Positions 12,597 through 19,763 are shown, counted from the stretch's first letter. The stretch is DNA of 25,280 bases from an uncultured Lachnospiraceae bacterium (GCA_937891165.1 CALAEX010000193.1:1-25280); one strand, 5' to 3'. Notes: a model not told the origin generated them from the sequence alone. Numbers and translations: made by a program.

Positions 12597-12943
12597 TATT
12601 TATTCTCCTCCTCATAATGATTTTTTATTCTTTTAAATACATTTTTTGCAGTAAGGTATCCTACAACACTGTCTCCATGATAAAACCTTTCGTATGGAGT
12701 AAGTAATCCCATAATTTCTAGTTTATCTTGTTCATAACCATGGGCACCAAATCCACCAATAACACTTACCACTCTTTTTTCAGGGTCAAATACTGGGTAG
12801 CATAACTGATAGTGGTCCATGATGTCTGGGTACACAGAAAGTAATCTCTTATCGTACCCAAACCCTTCTATGAACTCGAACGGGATACCTTCCTTTTCTA
12901 ACATTCTTTTAAGTTTAAATATTTCTTTGTATTTACTCCTCAA
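12596..12943 (-). CDS. Conserved phage hypothetical, TTG start
   Basis: 115 residues with GFGYDKRLLSVYP and VISVIGGFGAHGYEQDKLE-like strands and a helical end, GYLTAKNVFKRIKNHYEEEN. I recognise the C-terminal GLLTP...VVGYLTAxxVFxRIxxHY pattern from common Firmicutes phage proteins of unknown role. The start is TTG at 12943, with GGAGG 7 nt upstream. The stop overlaps the next start by 1 bp. Confidence 0.78.
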   Translation of the reverse strand: MRSKYKEIFKLKRMLEKEGIPFEFIEGFGYDKRLLSVYPDIMDHYQLCYPVFDPEKRVVSVIGGFGAHGYEQDKLEIMGLLTPYERFYHGDSVVGYLTAKNVFKRIKNHYEEENK

Positions 12944-12954
12944 GGTAATTCCTC

Positions 12955-13806
12955 CTATTTTATGAAACCTTGGACTCCTTTTTTAGTTCTTTCGTATGCT
13001 CTTATTTGATTTTCTTTGTTAAGTTCTAACTGACGTTTCATTCTTTCCTCTTTAATTAAGTGTTGAATTGATTGTTTTTCTTCGAAAGTAGTATGATAAT
13101 TGTAAGCAACTTCTACTTCTCTCTCACAGTCAGGACCAGTAACCCAAGGTCTTTGGTTGTAAATATATTTTTCGATTTTTCTTTTTAATCTTTCTTTATT
13201 TACTTCAGGATAATCATAGTAGTATATTAATGTTTGCATAAGCATGATAATACTTCCTGGTAATCTTTTTGCGTCTAACTTTGTTAATAATGGTTGAACG
13301 AATTTCAATCTATCAACTGCTGCAAAATATTGATCTTCTGTTATTTGTAAGCTACCGTCTTTAATATCTCTGTGTTTTGGTTTTGATACTCTATACAATG
13401 CTGTAGATATGATATGTAAATTTCCATTTGCATAAGTATTCATTAATGCTAGTAATCTTTGATAGTTTACGTTTCCTTGCTCAGCATAAGATTTAATAAA
13501 GTCTGTTTGAGACCAGTTTACCATGTTCATATTCATATAAATACATTCTTGAGAACCTGCTCCTTCTGCGATTATATATTCTACTGGTAAACCTAATCTT
13601 TGTAATGCTGTCAATCTACCTTGACCGTCAATTACTTCCATTTTTTCGTTTACTACTATAGGATTTTTAATCCACCCTATATCTTGAATTGATTTTACTA
13701 TCTTACTAATTCTACTCTCTGGTATATCTCTGTTTCCTGTTAATCTTTTGAATATGTCATAATTTTTTGTTACATACACTTCGTATGCTTTTTCGTCTCT
13801 TTCCAT
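12955..13806 (-). CDS. ParB/Srx-domain protein
   Basis: 283 residues. The N-terminal 100 residues are ParB/sulfiredoxin-like: IPESRISKIVKSIQDIGW, then PIVVNEKMEVIDGQGRLTAL with the DGQGR box at 60-64. This fold binds CTP in ParB and can cut DNA in some phage relatives. The remainder is helical and basic and may bind DNA. It could act in phage DNA partition, regulation or nicking; the neighbours (polymerase, helicase) favour a DNA-replication role. GGAGG is about 11 nt before the ATG. Confidence 0.87.
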   Translation of the reverse strand: MERDEKAYEVYVTKNYDIFKRLTGNRDIPESRISKIVKSIQDIGWIKNPIVVNEKMEVIDGQGRLTALQRLGLPVEYIIAEGAGSQECIYMNMNMVNWSQTDFIKSYAEQGNVNYQRLLALMNTYANGNLHIISTALYRVSKPKHRDIKDGSLQITEDQYFAAVDRLKFVQPLLTKLDAKRLPGSIIMLMQTLIYYYDYPEVNKERLKRKIEKYIYNQRPWVTGPDCEREVEVAYNYHTTFEEKQSIQHLIKEERMKRQLELNKENQIRAYERTKKGVQGFIK

Positions 13807-13824
13807 AAATTTTCAATCCTCCTA

Positions 13825-14097
13825 TTAATCTACATCTTCAAAGAACCATGATCCAAATGATTCTTCTTCGCCTTTGTCATTTATAATACATACATCAAAC
13901 ACGTCTCCGTATGCTGTTATCTTATGTGCATGATATAATTTGTTTAGTGTAACTGTGATATATTCTTCTGCAACACACTCTACAAAATAATTTCTAACAT
14001 CTTGGTCGTCAGTAAATTTAACAGTAATATCTGCGTCGTAATCTACTCCGTCAATATCACCTAAACACTCTGGTACATCTCTCAATTTACGAAACAC
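13825..14097 (-). CDS. Small acidic hypothetical protein, GTG start
   Basis: About 90 residues, strongly acidic at both ends (GDIDGVDYDADITVKFTD and GEEESFGSWFFEDVD), with a strand-rich middle. Not recognised. The GTG at 14097 is preferred because GGAGG (14106-14110) lies 8 nt upstream; an earlier in-frame GTG at 14106 overlaps that site. An acidic surface next to a strong promoter could suit a DNA-mimic inhibitor, which is speculation. It is the first gene behind the promoter at 14141-14169. Confidence 0.72.
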   Translation of the reverse strand: MFRKLRDVPECLGDIDGVDYDADITVKFTDDQDVRNYFVECVAEEYITVTLNKLYHAHKITAYGDVFDVCIINDKGEEESFGSWFFEDVD

Positions 14098-14140
14098 TTT
14101 TAACACCTCCGTTTATAAATTAATTACTCGATTTATAAAC

Positions 14141-14169
14141 ATTATACACAACTTTTAGTTAAATGTCAA
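14141..14169 (-). promoter_or_regulatory. Leftward sigma-A promoter, full consensus
   Basis: TTGACA (14164-14169), exactly 17 nt, TATAAT (14141-14146) on the minus strand: a perfect consensus promoter. It lies between the polymerase stop (14189) and the acidic gene start (14097). The spacer TTTAACTAAAAGTTGTG closely matches that of the tRNA promoter (TTTAATTAAAGTTGTAG), and both have a GATATA run just upstream of the -35 box. Confidence 0.92.
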
Positions 14170-14188
14170 TAGTATATCATAAATTTTT

Positions 14189-16159
14189 TTAAATTTTTTT
14201 CTTTCTTGTCTTTCTCTCAGGTTTGATACCTAAAAAATCATTAATTCTCTTTTGGGCTTCTGCTACATACCATTCATAATCAATATCAGCTAATTCACCT
14301 ATTTTCTTACCTCTAATGTCATAATTATAAATAAGTACGTGCTCTGGTGTACCTTCAACTTTATCTAATACTCCAACGTCTTTAGATTTTTTATGTTTGT
14401 AAAGTCCGCCGTTTTTTAAATCTGTCGATGGGAATATTCTGTTCACTTTTTGCACTATCTCGTCTCCAGATTCTCTTTTCCAAGTCGGTGTGTCATACAT
14501 ACCTCCAAGTTTTTTGATCATCTGATAATCAGTTGCAAGGTTTTCTGGGTTACAAATCGTTTCTCTAATATCAATTCCCTCTAAGAAATAATTTACAACG
14601 GCTTTTGCAAGTATTGCTAGGGTGTCTTGTTCATTACCCTCATCATATTTTGTAACGTAAGCACCTTTAACTTTTATTTTTCCGTCGCTATCTCTAAAAA
14701 CGTAATTGTTAACGTCTTTTTCGTATAAGTTATCTGCAACGGTTTTCTCTAAACTGAAACGCCAGTCTTTTTCCCAACCTTTGCATACTTCATCTATTAT
14801 ATCTTCTGCGTCATCTGTTAATAATTCTAATGCGATACCATCAGTATTAGATTGAATTAATTTGAAGTAGTCGCCGACATTTGTGTCGGTTACCCCATCA
14901 GCTCTTGCCCAAGCTGGTTTTGGTTTTCTCTCTGCGTTCTTTAACCTAAACACTAAATCCATTAAACTTAATTGCCCAAGCATACACATTTTGGTATTAT
15001 ACTCTGGGTCATATAGTTTTTTGAATTTGTCTTTCATACATCCTGAAGTTGTGTTCAATATAAGTTTATATCTCGCTGCTTTATCTTTAAGCTCTTTCTT
15101 TTCTGCTTTACTTAAACTATCATCATGAAGCTTTGCTTTAACATCCATACGAGTTTGTACCATTCCTGCGAAGGCAAGACAACCGTTTTTATCTACTTGT
15201 CTTGATAATAAATCCCACTTAGTTAATATGTTAGGATATAGTGATGAAACGTCCACCCATATAATTCGCTTGTTCTCTTCTGGTCGGCATATATAGTTTT
15301 TAATACCACCATGCACACCACCTAACGCGAATGTATGCTCTACTCCTAATATATCTATAACTAAACTTAATTTATCCTTATCACATTTTTTAGTTTCCCA
15401 TTTATTTCTCTCTAGTTCTTTTAATGCTTCAATGAAGAAGTCGTAAATTTGCTTTAACTCTGGTATATCCCAGTTCACAGGTAGATCACATAGTTGAAAG
15501 TTTTTTCTTAATCTTGTATTTATACCTTTGTTTTGTGAAAGCAATATTGCTTCTGTTAATTTTGCGTTTGTTTTACATATATAATTAATAGGTAATCCAA
15601 ACTCTTTTACTAGTAGCATTTTAGTTTTAAAACTATTTTTCCTTTGTTTAAATCTTTCTAATGTACCATATAAATCGGCTCTGTTGTATTTTTCAACATC
15701 TCGTTTTTCCTCTTCTGTCAATGGTCGGTCTAAGTCGAATGGAACAACGCTTTCTACGATGTCCATTCCCATAAACCCTTCGTTTTGTTTAAGTGACATA
15801 AAACTACCGTCACCCATAACGTCATAAGATAGTATAGGTGAAGAATAATAGTCATCAATACCATGCTTTCCTAATACATTAAATACGGGTATATCATAAT
15901 CCTGTGCATGAATTATTGAATTACTACATTTGAATACTTTATCTGGGGTAGTTAATTTCCCAGATAAAATACCGTGTAATAAAATCTTATCATAATGTTC
16001 ACAGTTATACCCAATCCAGATGTTATTAAGTTGCGCTTCTGTTAACGCTTTTATCTCTGGAATATTCCAGGTCTGTATTATCTCTCCTGTTTCCTCATTT
16101 AATACTCCTAATAAAGTGTTATGCGCAAAAGTTTCAAAGTCATAAATCAACATAAACAT
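14189..16159 (-). CDS. Family B DNA polymerase with 3'-5' exonuclease domain
   Basis: A 656-residue replicative polymerase. Exonuclease: YDFET (Asp7, Glu9), GYNCEHYD (Asn52, Asp57) and YNRADLYGT (Tyr158, Asp162). Polymerase: motif A WVDVSSLYPN (301-310), motif B KLILNTTSGC (365-374) and motif C QSNTDGI (436-442). Motif C reads NTD where family B usually has DTD, keeping the second, catalytic Asp440. The C-terminus ends in a basic tail, ERKTRKKKI. AAAGGA lies 4 nt before the ATG; an ATG two codons later is an alternative. A strong hairpin (16171-16208) ends 1-2 nt before the ribosome site, and could control translation. Confidence 0.93.
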   Translation of the reverse strand: MFMLIYDFETFAHNTLLGVLNEETGEIIQTWNIPEIKALTEAQLNNIWIGYNCEHYDKILLHGILSGKLTTPDKVFKCSNSIIHAQDYDIPVFNVLGKHGIDDYYSSPILSYDVMGDGSFMSLKQNEGFMGMDIVESVVPFDLDRPLTEEEKRDVEKYNRADLYGTLERFKQRKNSFKTKMLLVKEFGLPINYICKTNAKLTEAILLSQNKGINTRLRKNFQLCDLPVNWDIPELKQIYDFFIEALKELERNKWETKKCDKDKLSLVIDILGVEHTFALGGVHGGIKNYICRPEENKRIIWVDVSSLYPNILTKWDLLSRQVDKNGCLAFAGMVQTRMDVKAKLHDDSLSKAEKKELKDKAARYKLILNTTSGCMKDKFKKLYDPEYNTKMCMLGQLSLMDLVFRLKNAERKPKPAWARADGVTDTNVGDYFKLIQSNTDGIALELLTDDAEDIIDEVCKGWEKDWRFSLEKTVADNLYEKDVNNYVFRDSDGKIKVKGAYVTKYDEGNEQDTLAILAKAVVNYFLEGIDIRETICNPENLATDYQMIKKLGGMYDTPTWKRESGDEIVQKVNRIFPSTDLKNGGLYKHKKSKDVGVLDKVEGTPEHVLIYNYDIRGKKIGELADIDYEWYVAEAQKRINDFLGIKPERKTRKKKI

Positions 16160-16170
16160 CTATCCTTTCT

Positions 16171-16208
16171 ATTACGAATTTTTTACGTCTTGGGCACTTT
16201 TTCGTAAT
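16171..16208 (-). promoter_or_regulatory. Hairpin abutting the DNA polymerase ribosome binding site
   Basis: On the leftward transcript ATTACGAA and TTCGTAAT form a perfect 8-bp stem with a 22-nt loop, filling the gap between the preceding stop codon and the polymerase ribosome site. An inner CGTAA copy (at the 3' part of the loop) offers a competing 5-bp pairing. There is no U run, so it is not an intrinsic terminator. It may be a translational operator. Confidence 0.55.
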
Positions 16209-16210
16209 GA

Positions 16211-16675
16211 TTATTTTAGTATAGCTTTTATTTCATCTATCACTTTAGCCTTTGATTTGGTTTCTTCTAAGAACTTAACCAATTTGTCATATTTTTCTTT
16301 ATAAGGTGCGTCTTTTTCTCTATATAATCTGTCATAATCATATTTTGCGATTTCTATTCCGTCTTCTCTTAACTGTTCTCTGTAGTCTTCAGGATTGTAT
16401 TCGCCTTTTCTAAACATTTCTACACTCACAAATAAGTCTTCCATAAAAGAATTTAACTCATCATGTTGTAAACTAACATCATCACTAAAATGTAATGTAT
16501 AAGCAATTGCGGTAATGAAGTTTTGTACTGAGCAGTCTAACTCCTCTTTGTACGCCTCGTTGAATGATTTTCTTAAATTATTATACAAACTATTATAATA
16601 AATTTGTAGCCAATTCTCCATTTCTTCCTTTGAAAATCCCTTCATCCTTCTAAAATCTTCCCTACTTAATTTCAT
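16211..16675 (-). CDS. Helical hypothetical protein upstream of the polymerase
   Basis: 154 residues, acidic and almost all helical (for example NWLQIYYNSLYNNLRKSF and DYRQ-like YNPEDYREQLREDG), with a charged end KSKAKVIDEIKAIL. No motif is recognised. The ATG is preceded by GGGAGAG, 2 bp after the upstream gene's stop. It precedes the polymerase with a hairpin in between, so it may be a replication accessory; this rests on position only. Confidence 0.72.
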   Translation of the reverse strand: MKLSREDFRRMKGFSKEEMENWLQIYYNSLYNNLRKSFNEAYKEELDCSVQNFITAIAYTLHFSDDVSLQHDELNSFMEDLFVSVEMFRKGEYNPEDYREQLREDGIEIAKYDYDRLYREKDAPYKEKYDKLVKFLEETKSKAKVIDEIKAILK

Positions 16676-16677
16676 AA

Positions 16678-18030
16678 CTATTCTCTCCCATCTGATTTTA
16701 ATTCTACTATTGTAGTTTTACTTTTATCCTCATGAAGTTGTCTATCAGCCATCCATTGCACGAATTGTCTATACGCTTCTTGTTCAGAAGTTGCGTAAAA
16801 TACTCTTGTGAATGGTCTGCGTGAATTAAATATAGTTGATATACTGTCTGTAGTGATTTGGTACCTTTTTTGCGCACTATTAATTCTATCTCCTGCAAGT
16901 AGTATTTTGTCATTTGGGTCAGTTGTATATGCGTTCCATGCTCTTTGCATTTCAATTAATGCATTAGTTTGATATAATTTCTTCCAGAAAAATATCGCTC
17001 CTTTTAACACTCTTCTCCATGTTAAGAACCCTTTGAATTTAATATCATCTGCTTCTTGAAAACCGTTATATTCCCAGTCATGTTGTAATTTTCTTTCTAC
17101 TACATTTAACGCTTGCTCTAAATCTAATATTGCTTGTTGACTTTCACTTTTCGCTATAGTCATAAAAGTATCTTTTAATTTATCTGTTGATACTAACACA
17201 TCTAATACATTTTTTAAAGTATCTTGTGGTATTTCACAACCACAACCTCTTAATGTAGCAATAAAACTATGTTGATCTGACAATGGGTCCACAGCAGTTT
17301 GAACGGCTTGTTGTACTGGCGCAATATGTTCTACTACCACTGGTTTTTCTACTGCGATTGCTGGATTTTGCTCAGCTTTTACTTGATAATAATTTTCAAT
17401 TATTTTCATTTCAGGTAGTTGTATCTCTCTTTTAGTTTCTTCTACTTCTTCTTTATGATTCAATTTAAACTGTGCACCTTGCATATTATCAATCTTTTCT
17501 TTTTCTTCTTGTGGTAACTCTCTATATGGTACATATTCTTTACCACGTGATTTCGCATTTTGTTTTCTCATTTTACATTTTTGACATAATCCTTCGTACA
17601 TTCCTTTAGACATAAGTTCCACATTTTCTCTCCCGCAGTCCTTACATTCTCCTACATCTCTTATTACTTTTCTCATCTTCCTATTCTCCTTTTTAATTTC
17701 AAATTCTTTTAATACTCCTGGTTTTATAAATTGTGTGACTGGTTTGAATTTATCTTTCAATTCCATTATAGTTATTGCAACGCCAGTAGTCTTATTATAT
17801 AAAACTTCTATATTCCCATCTGTTATATATCCCATTTGTTTTGATTTCCTACATACATATATAGTGTGAAGATATAATGTACTTTGTGGAATAAGGTCAT
17901 CCTTTGTGTACCATCTACACGAGCTTTTCATTAGATTTTTCGTATTATAATAATTATTAGCAATGTTTCTTTCTTTTAGTCTATCAATAGCGTGATAAGT
18001 CAATTTAATCTCTGATGGCAATTTTCTCAT
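16678..18030 (-). CDS. Large leader-operon protein: HxxxR...ER N-terminal domain plus zinc ribbon
   Basis: About 450 residues, first gene of the leftward block. Residues 8-90 carry YHAIDRLKERNI and a strand-rich region with YVCRKSKQMGYITDG, resembling DUF4258/RelE-type small RNase-like folds; this match is tentative. A clear zinc ribbon follows (Cys129-x2-Cys132, Cys149-x2-Cys152), then a long helical region with no recognised domain. ATG 18030 is chosen because AAAGGAGG lies 11 nt upstream; the frame extends to 18081 without a good site. An early regulatory or RNA-binding role is inferred from position. Confidence 0.72.
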   Translation of the reverse strand: MRKLPSEIKLTYHAIDRLKERNIANNYYNTKNLMKSSCRWYTKDDLIPQSTLYLHTIYVCRKSKQMGYITDGNIEVLYNKTTGVAITIMELKDKFKPVTQFIKPGVLKEFEIKKENRKMRKVIRDVGECKDCGRENVELMSKGMYEGLCQKCKMRKQNAKSRGKEYVPYRELPQEEKEKIDNMQGAQFKLNHKEEVEETKREIQLPEMKIIENYYQVKAEQNPAIAVEKPVVVEHIAPVQQAVQTAVDPLSDQHSFIATLRGCGCEIPQDTLKNVLDVLVSTDKLKDTFMTIAKSESQQAILDLEQALNVVERKLQHDWEYNGFQEADDIKFKGFLTWRRVLKGAIFFWKKLYQTNALIEMQRAWNAYTTDPNDKILLAGDRINSAQKRYQITTDSISTIFNSRRPFTRVFYATSEQEAYRQFVQWMADRQLHEDKSKTTIVELKSDGRE

Positions 18031-18101
18031 ACATTTGGTATCCTCCTTTCTTAAATACTGGGGGACAGGGCGTTGTTTCATAAGTTAATTCTCGCCCCAT
18101 C

Positions 18102-18124
18102 TGCAAGTCCGTTACTAACTTGCA
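18102..18124 (-). promoter_or_regulatory. Inverted repeat at the 5' end of the leftward transcript
   Basis: TGCAAGT (18102-18108) and ACTTGCA (18118-18124) are perfect inverted repeats with a 9-nt spacer. The predicted start of the leftward transcript is near 18123, so the repeat would be the first 20-odd nt of the mRNA. It can act as a 5'-terminal stem-loop protecting the RNA or as an operator at the start site. Confidence 0.5.
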
Positions 18125-18129
18125 TATAT

Positions 18130-18158
18130 AATATACAACAATTTTAACAACAAGTCAA
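18130..18158 (-). promoter_or_regulatory. Main leftward sigma-A promoter
   Basis: TTGACT (18153-18158), 17 nt, TATATT (18130-18135) on the minus strand. Upstream, AGAAAAAAGACAA and 8 nt lead to the -35 box, the same arrangement as at 9859-9885 and 3571-3596, and the AT-rich TTTAAAAAATTT beyond it is shared with the 9.8-kb copy. It drives the zinc-ribbon protein and probably the polymerase. Confidence 0.82.
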
Positions 18159-18205
18159 TAGGTTTGTTGTCTTTTTTCTAAATTTTTTAAAAAATCACGG
18201 ATTAG

Positions 18206-18295
18206 AACTCAAAAATCCCACGGCTTAACATAACGCAAACCCTTGATATTACTGGTGTTGACGATGATGATGCAGACAAGAAATATTTTGTCTAA
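18206..18295 (+). other. Orphan open frame with no start codon
   Basis: Between a TAG (18203-18205) and a TAA (18293-18295) lies a 29-codon frame encoding a peptide with ITGVDDDDADKKYFV at its end. It has no ATG, GTG or TTG and no ribosome site. Its base composition is less A+T-rich than its flanks. It may be the 3' remnant of a deleted gene or merely chance. Confidence 0.3.
18275..18292. promoter_or_regulatory. GACAA-N8-TTGTC dyad, possible operator
   Basis: A perfect dyad of 5-bp arms with an 8-bp spacer lies 20 bp upstream of the rightward promoter region. At three leftward promoters GACAA also stands 8 bp before TTGAC or TTAAC, so those promoter boxes look like imperfect versions of the same dyad. 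Binding of one regulator is an inference. Confidence 0.4.
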
Positions 18296-18311
18296 ATTTC
18301 GAGTAAAATTA

Positions 18312-18341
18312 TTGCTTTTTTCAAAAAAATATTATAATATT
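18312..18341 (+). promoter_or_regulatory. Probable rightward promoter
   Basis: TATAAT (18333-18338) lies about 33 bp before the nuclease gene start. The best -35 candidate, TTGCTT (18312-18317), is weak and only 15 nt away. The -10 lies at the centre of a 14-bp perfect palindrome, AATATTATAATATT (18328-18341). The match is weaker than at the leftward promoters, which would suit an activated promoter. Confidence 0.5.
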
Positions 18342-18370
18342 ATAAAAGATAAAAAAGGAGAAAGTGAAAA

Positions 18371-19057
18371 ATGAAAAATTATAGTGATGAGCAATTTTTT
18401 GATTCGCCTTTTCGTGGTGTAACTAGCGTGTTGAACGCAATATTTGGAAATAAATTCGAGAACTCTGGTATCCCTGAGCACATTTTAAAAATGGCTGGTG
18501 AGAGAGGTACAGCAGTTCATAAATATATAGAAGATTGGCTTGGATGGTATGACAGGCCTTTTAAAAAAGAGGACAAAGAAGAACCTCATTTGGGATTAGA
18601 ATATGCTGTGTATGAAACAGATTGGAAAGAATGGTTAGATGAAAGAATTAAATGGGACATAAGACCATTACACACAGAATTAAAACTTATAAATAAGAAG
18701 CTAGGAGTAAAAGGTATAGTCGATTGTATTGCTGTAGTTAATGGTAAAGTATGTATGATTGACTGGAAAACTAGCAGTAACTTAGATGAATGGTCAACTA
18801 ACTGTCAACTTCAATTATATTATATGATGATGTTAAAAGGTAATAAGGAAGAAAAAGCGATTGCGAAACAAATAGAAGAACTAAGATGTTTGAGTTTGAC
18901 TAAAACTGGATACAGATGGTTCAAGTTTGATATAGATAAAAAATTAGGAGAGGCTATTTTAAAATTATGGAATACACATTTTAGAGAAGTAGCTGAAGCG
19001 GAAAAACTAAAAGAAAAGGCAAAAGCAAAAGTTTCAAAAGGAATAGTAATTTTATAA
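18371..19057 (+). CDS. PD-(D/E)XK nuclease, RecB/Cas4-like
   Basis: A 228-residue nuclease of the PD-(D/E)XK superfamily. Features are ERGTAVHKYIEDW (His50), TELKLIN (Glu103), GIVDCI (Asp118), MIDWKTS (Asp131, Lys133) and the downstream QLQLYYM motif (Gln146, Tyr150) typical of the RecB/Cas4/YqaJ exonuclease group. It probably processes DNA ends for recombination or replication. The Cys cluster of Fe-S Cas4/AddB proteins is absent. GGAG lies 10 nt before the ATG. First gene of the rightward block; the next gene starts 10 bp later. Confidence 0.9.
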   Translation: MKNYSDEQFFDSPFRGVTSVLNAIFGNKFENSGIPEHILKMAGERGTAVHKYIEDWLGWYDRPFKKEDKEEPHLGLEYAVYETDWKEWLDERIKWDIRPLHTELKLINKKLGVKGIVDCIAVVNGKVCMIDWKTSSNLDEWSTNCQLQLYYMMMLKGNKEEKAIAKQIEELRCLSLTKTGYRWFKFDIDKKLGEAILKLWNTHFREVAEAEKLKEKAKAKVSKGIVIL

Positions 19058-19067
19058 AGGTGAGAAT

Positions 19068-19763
19068 ATGAAACATATAGTTAGTTTTAGTGGTGGAAAA
19101 GATAGTACCGCAATGTTATTAAGAATGTTAGAAGAAAATATGCAAATAGACGAAATAATTTGCTGTGATACAGGCAAAGAATTTCCCGATATGTATGAAC
19201 ACATTGAAAAGGTTAGAGAATATATAAAACAAAAATATAACAAAGACATTACAATATTAAAATCAGATAAATCATTTGATTACTACATGTTTGACCACAT
19301 TAAAACTAAAGGGAAGAACAAAGGTGAAAAAGGGTACGGCTGGACAACTATGGGTATAAGATGGTGCACAACTGTACTAAAAAATCAAATAATAGATAAA
19401 CATTTACGACAATATAAACAAGAAGGGTATATAGAATACATAGGAATTGCGTATGATGAGCCAGCAAGAATAAAAGATAAAAAATATCCATTAATAGAAT
19501 GGAAGATGACCGAGCAAGATTGTTTGCAGTATTGTTATGACAGAGGATTTGACTGGAATAAATTATATGAACGTTTTGATAGACTAAGTTGCTGGTGCTG
19601 TCCTTTGAAAAATTTAAAAGAACTACGTATTTTATACAAATATTATCCAGAGCTATGGCAAGAACTAAAAGAGATGGATAGAAAATCATATAATAAATTC
19701 AAGAAAAATTATACGGTAGAAGAACTAGAAAATAAATTTAAGAAGGAGGATGAGAATGAGTAA
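19068..19763 (+). CDS. PAPS-reductase-like PP-loop ATP pyrophosphatase
   Basis: 231 residues with the PP-loop SGGKDST at 8-14, an early CCDTGKEFPD strand-loop, GIRWCTT (Cys100) and a CWCC cluster (Cys175, 177, 178) before PLKN. This is the phosphoadenosine-phosphosulfate reductase/DndC-like family, which activates a substrate with ATP, often for sulfur transfer. The four Cys could hold an Fe-S cluster. Family members are frequent in phages and usually of unknown role. Its stop overlaps the start of a DNA methylase gene, which suggests a part in nucleic-acid modification. AAGGTGAG precedes the ATG. Confidence 0.85.
   Translation: MKHIVSFSGGKDSTAMLLRMLEENMQIDEIICCDTGKEFPDMYEHIEKVREYIKQKYNKDITILKSDKSFDYYMFDHIKTKGKNKGEKGYGWTTMGIRWCTTVLKNQIIDKHLRQYKQEGYIEYIGIAYDEPARIKDKKYPLIEWKMTEQDCLQYCYDRGFDWNKLYERFDRLSCWCCPLKNLKELRILYKYYPELWQELKEMDRKSYNKFKKNYTVEELENKFKKEDENE

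Larger units (their letters stand above)
18036..18370. other. Divergent intergenic control region
   Basis: About 335 bp separate the two divergent gene blocks. It holds the leftward promoter (18130-18158) with an upstream box, a 7-bp inverted repeat at the leftward start (18102-18124), a GACAA-N8-TTGTC dyad (18275-18292), a short orphan reading frame (18206-18295) that is less A+T-rich than its flanks, and a rightward -10 region with a 14-bp palindrome (18328-18341). No DnaA-box cluster or iterons were seen. It is a reasonable place for early control or replication start, but only the promoters are supported. Confidence 0.65.

Noticed and set aside
12280..12636. Plus-strand frame of 118 codons
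   Set aside because: Antisense shadow of the conserved gene 12234-12596, rich in Ser/Leu/Phe and without a ribosome site.
16171..16208. Rho-independent terminator before the polymerase
   Set aside because: The stem is AT-rich with a long loop and is followed by a ribosome site rather than a U run.
16707..16955. Second minus-strand frame inside 16678-18030
   Set aside because: Its composition is not protein-like and it has no ribosome site; the larger frame has a clear zinc ribbon and normal codon use.
18036..18370. Replication origin with DnaA boxes or iterons
   Set aside because: The region is AT-rich and divergent, but I found no TTATNCACA-like boxes or tandem iterons, so the origin call is unsupported.
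19348..19689. Minus-strand frame of 113 codons under the PP-loop gene
   Set aside because: Shadow of a well-recognised gene, Leu/Ile/Tyr-rich with no start signal.
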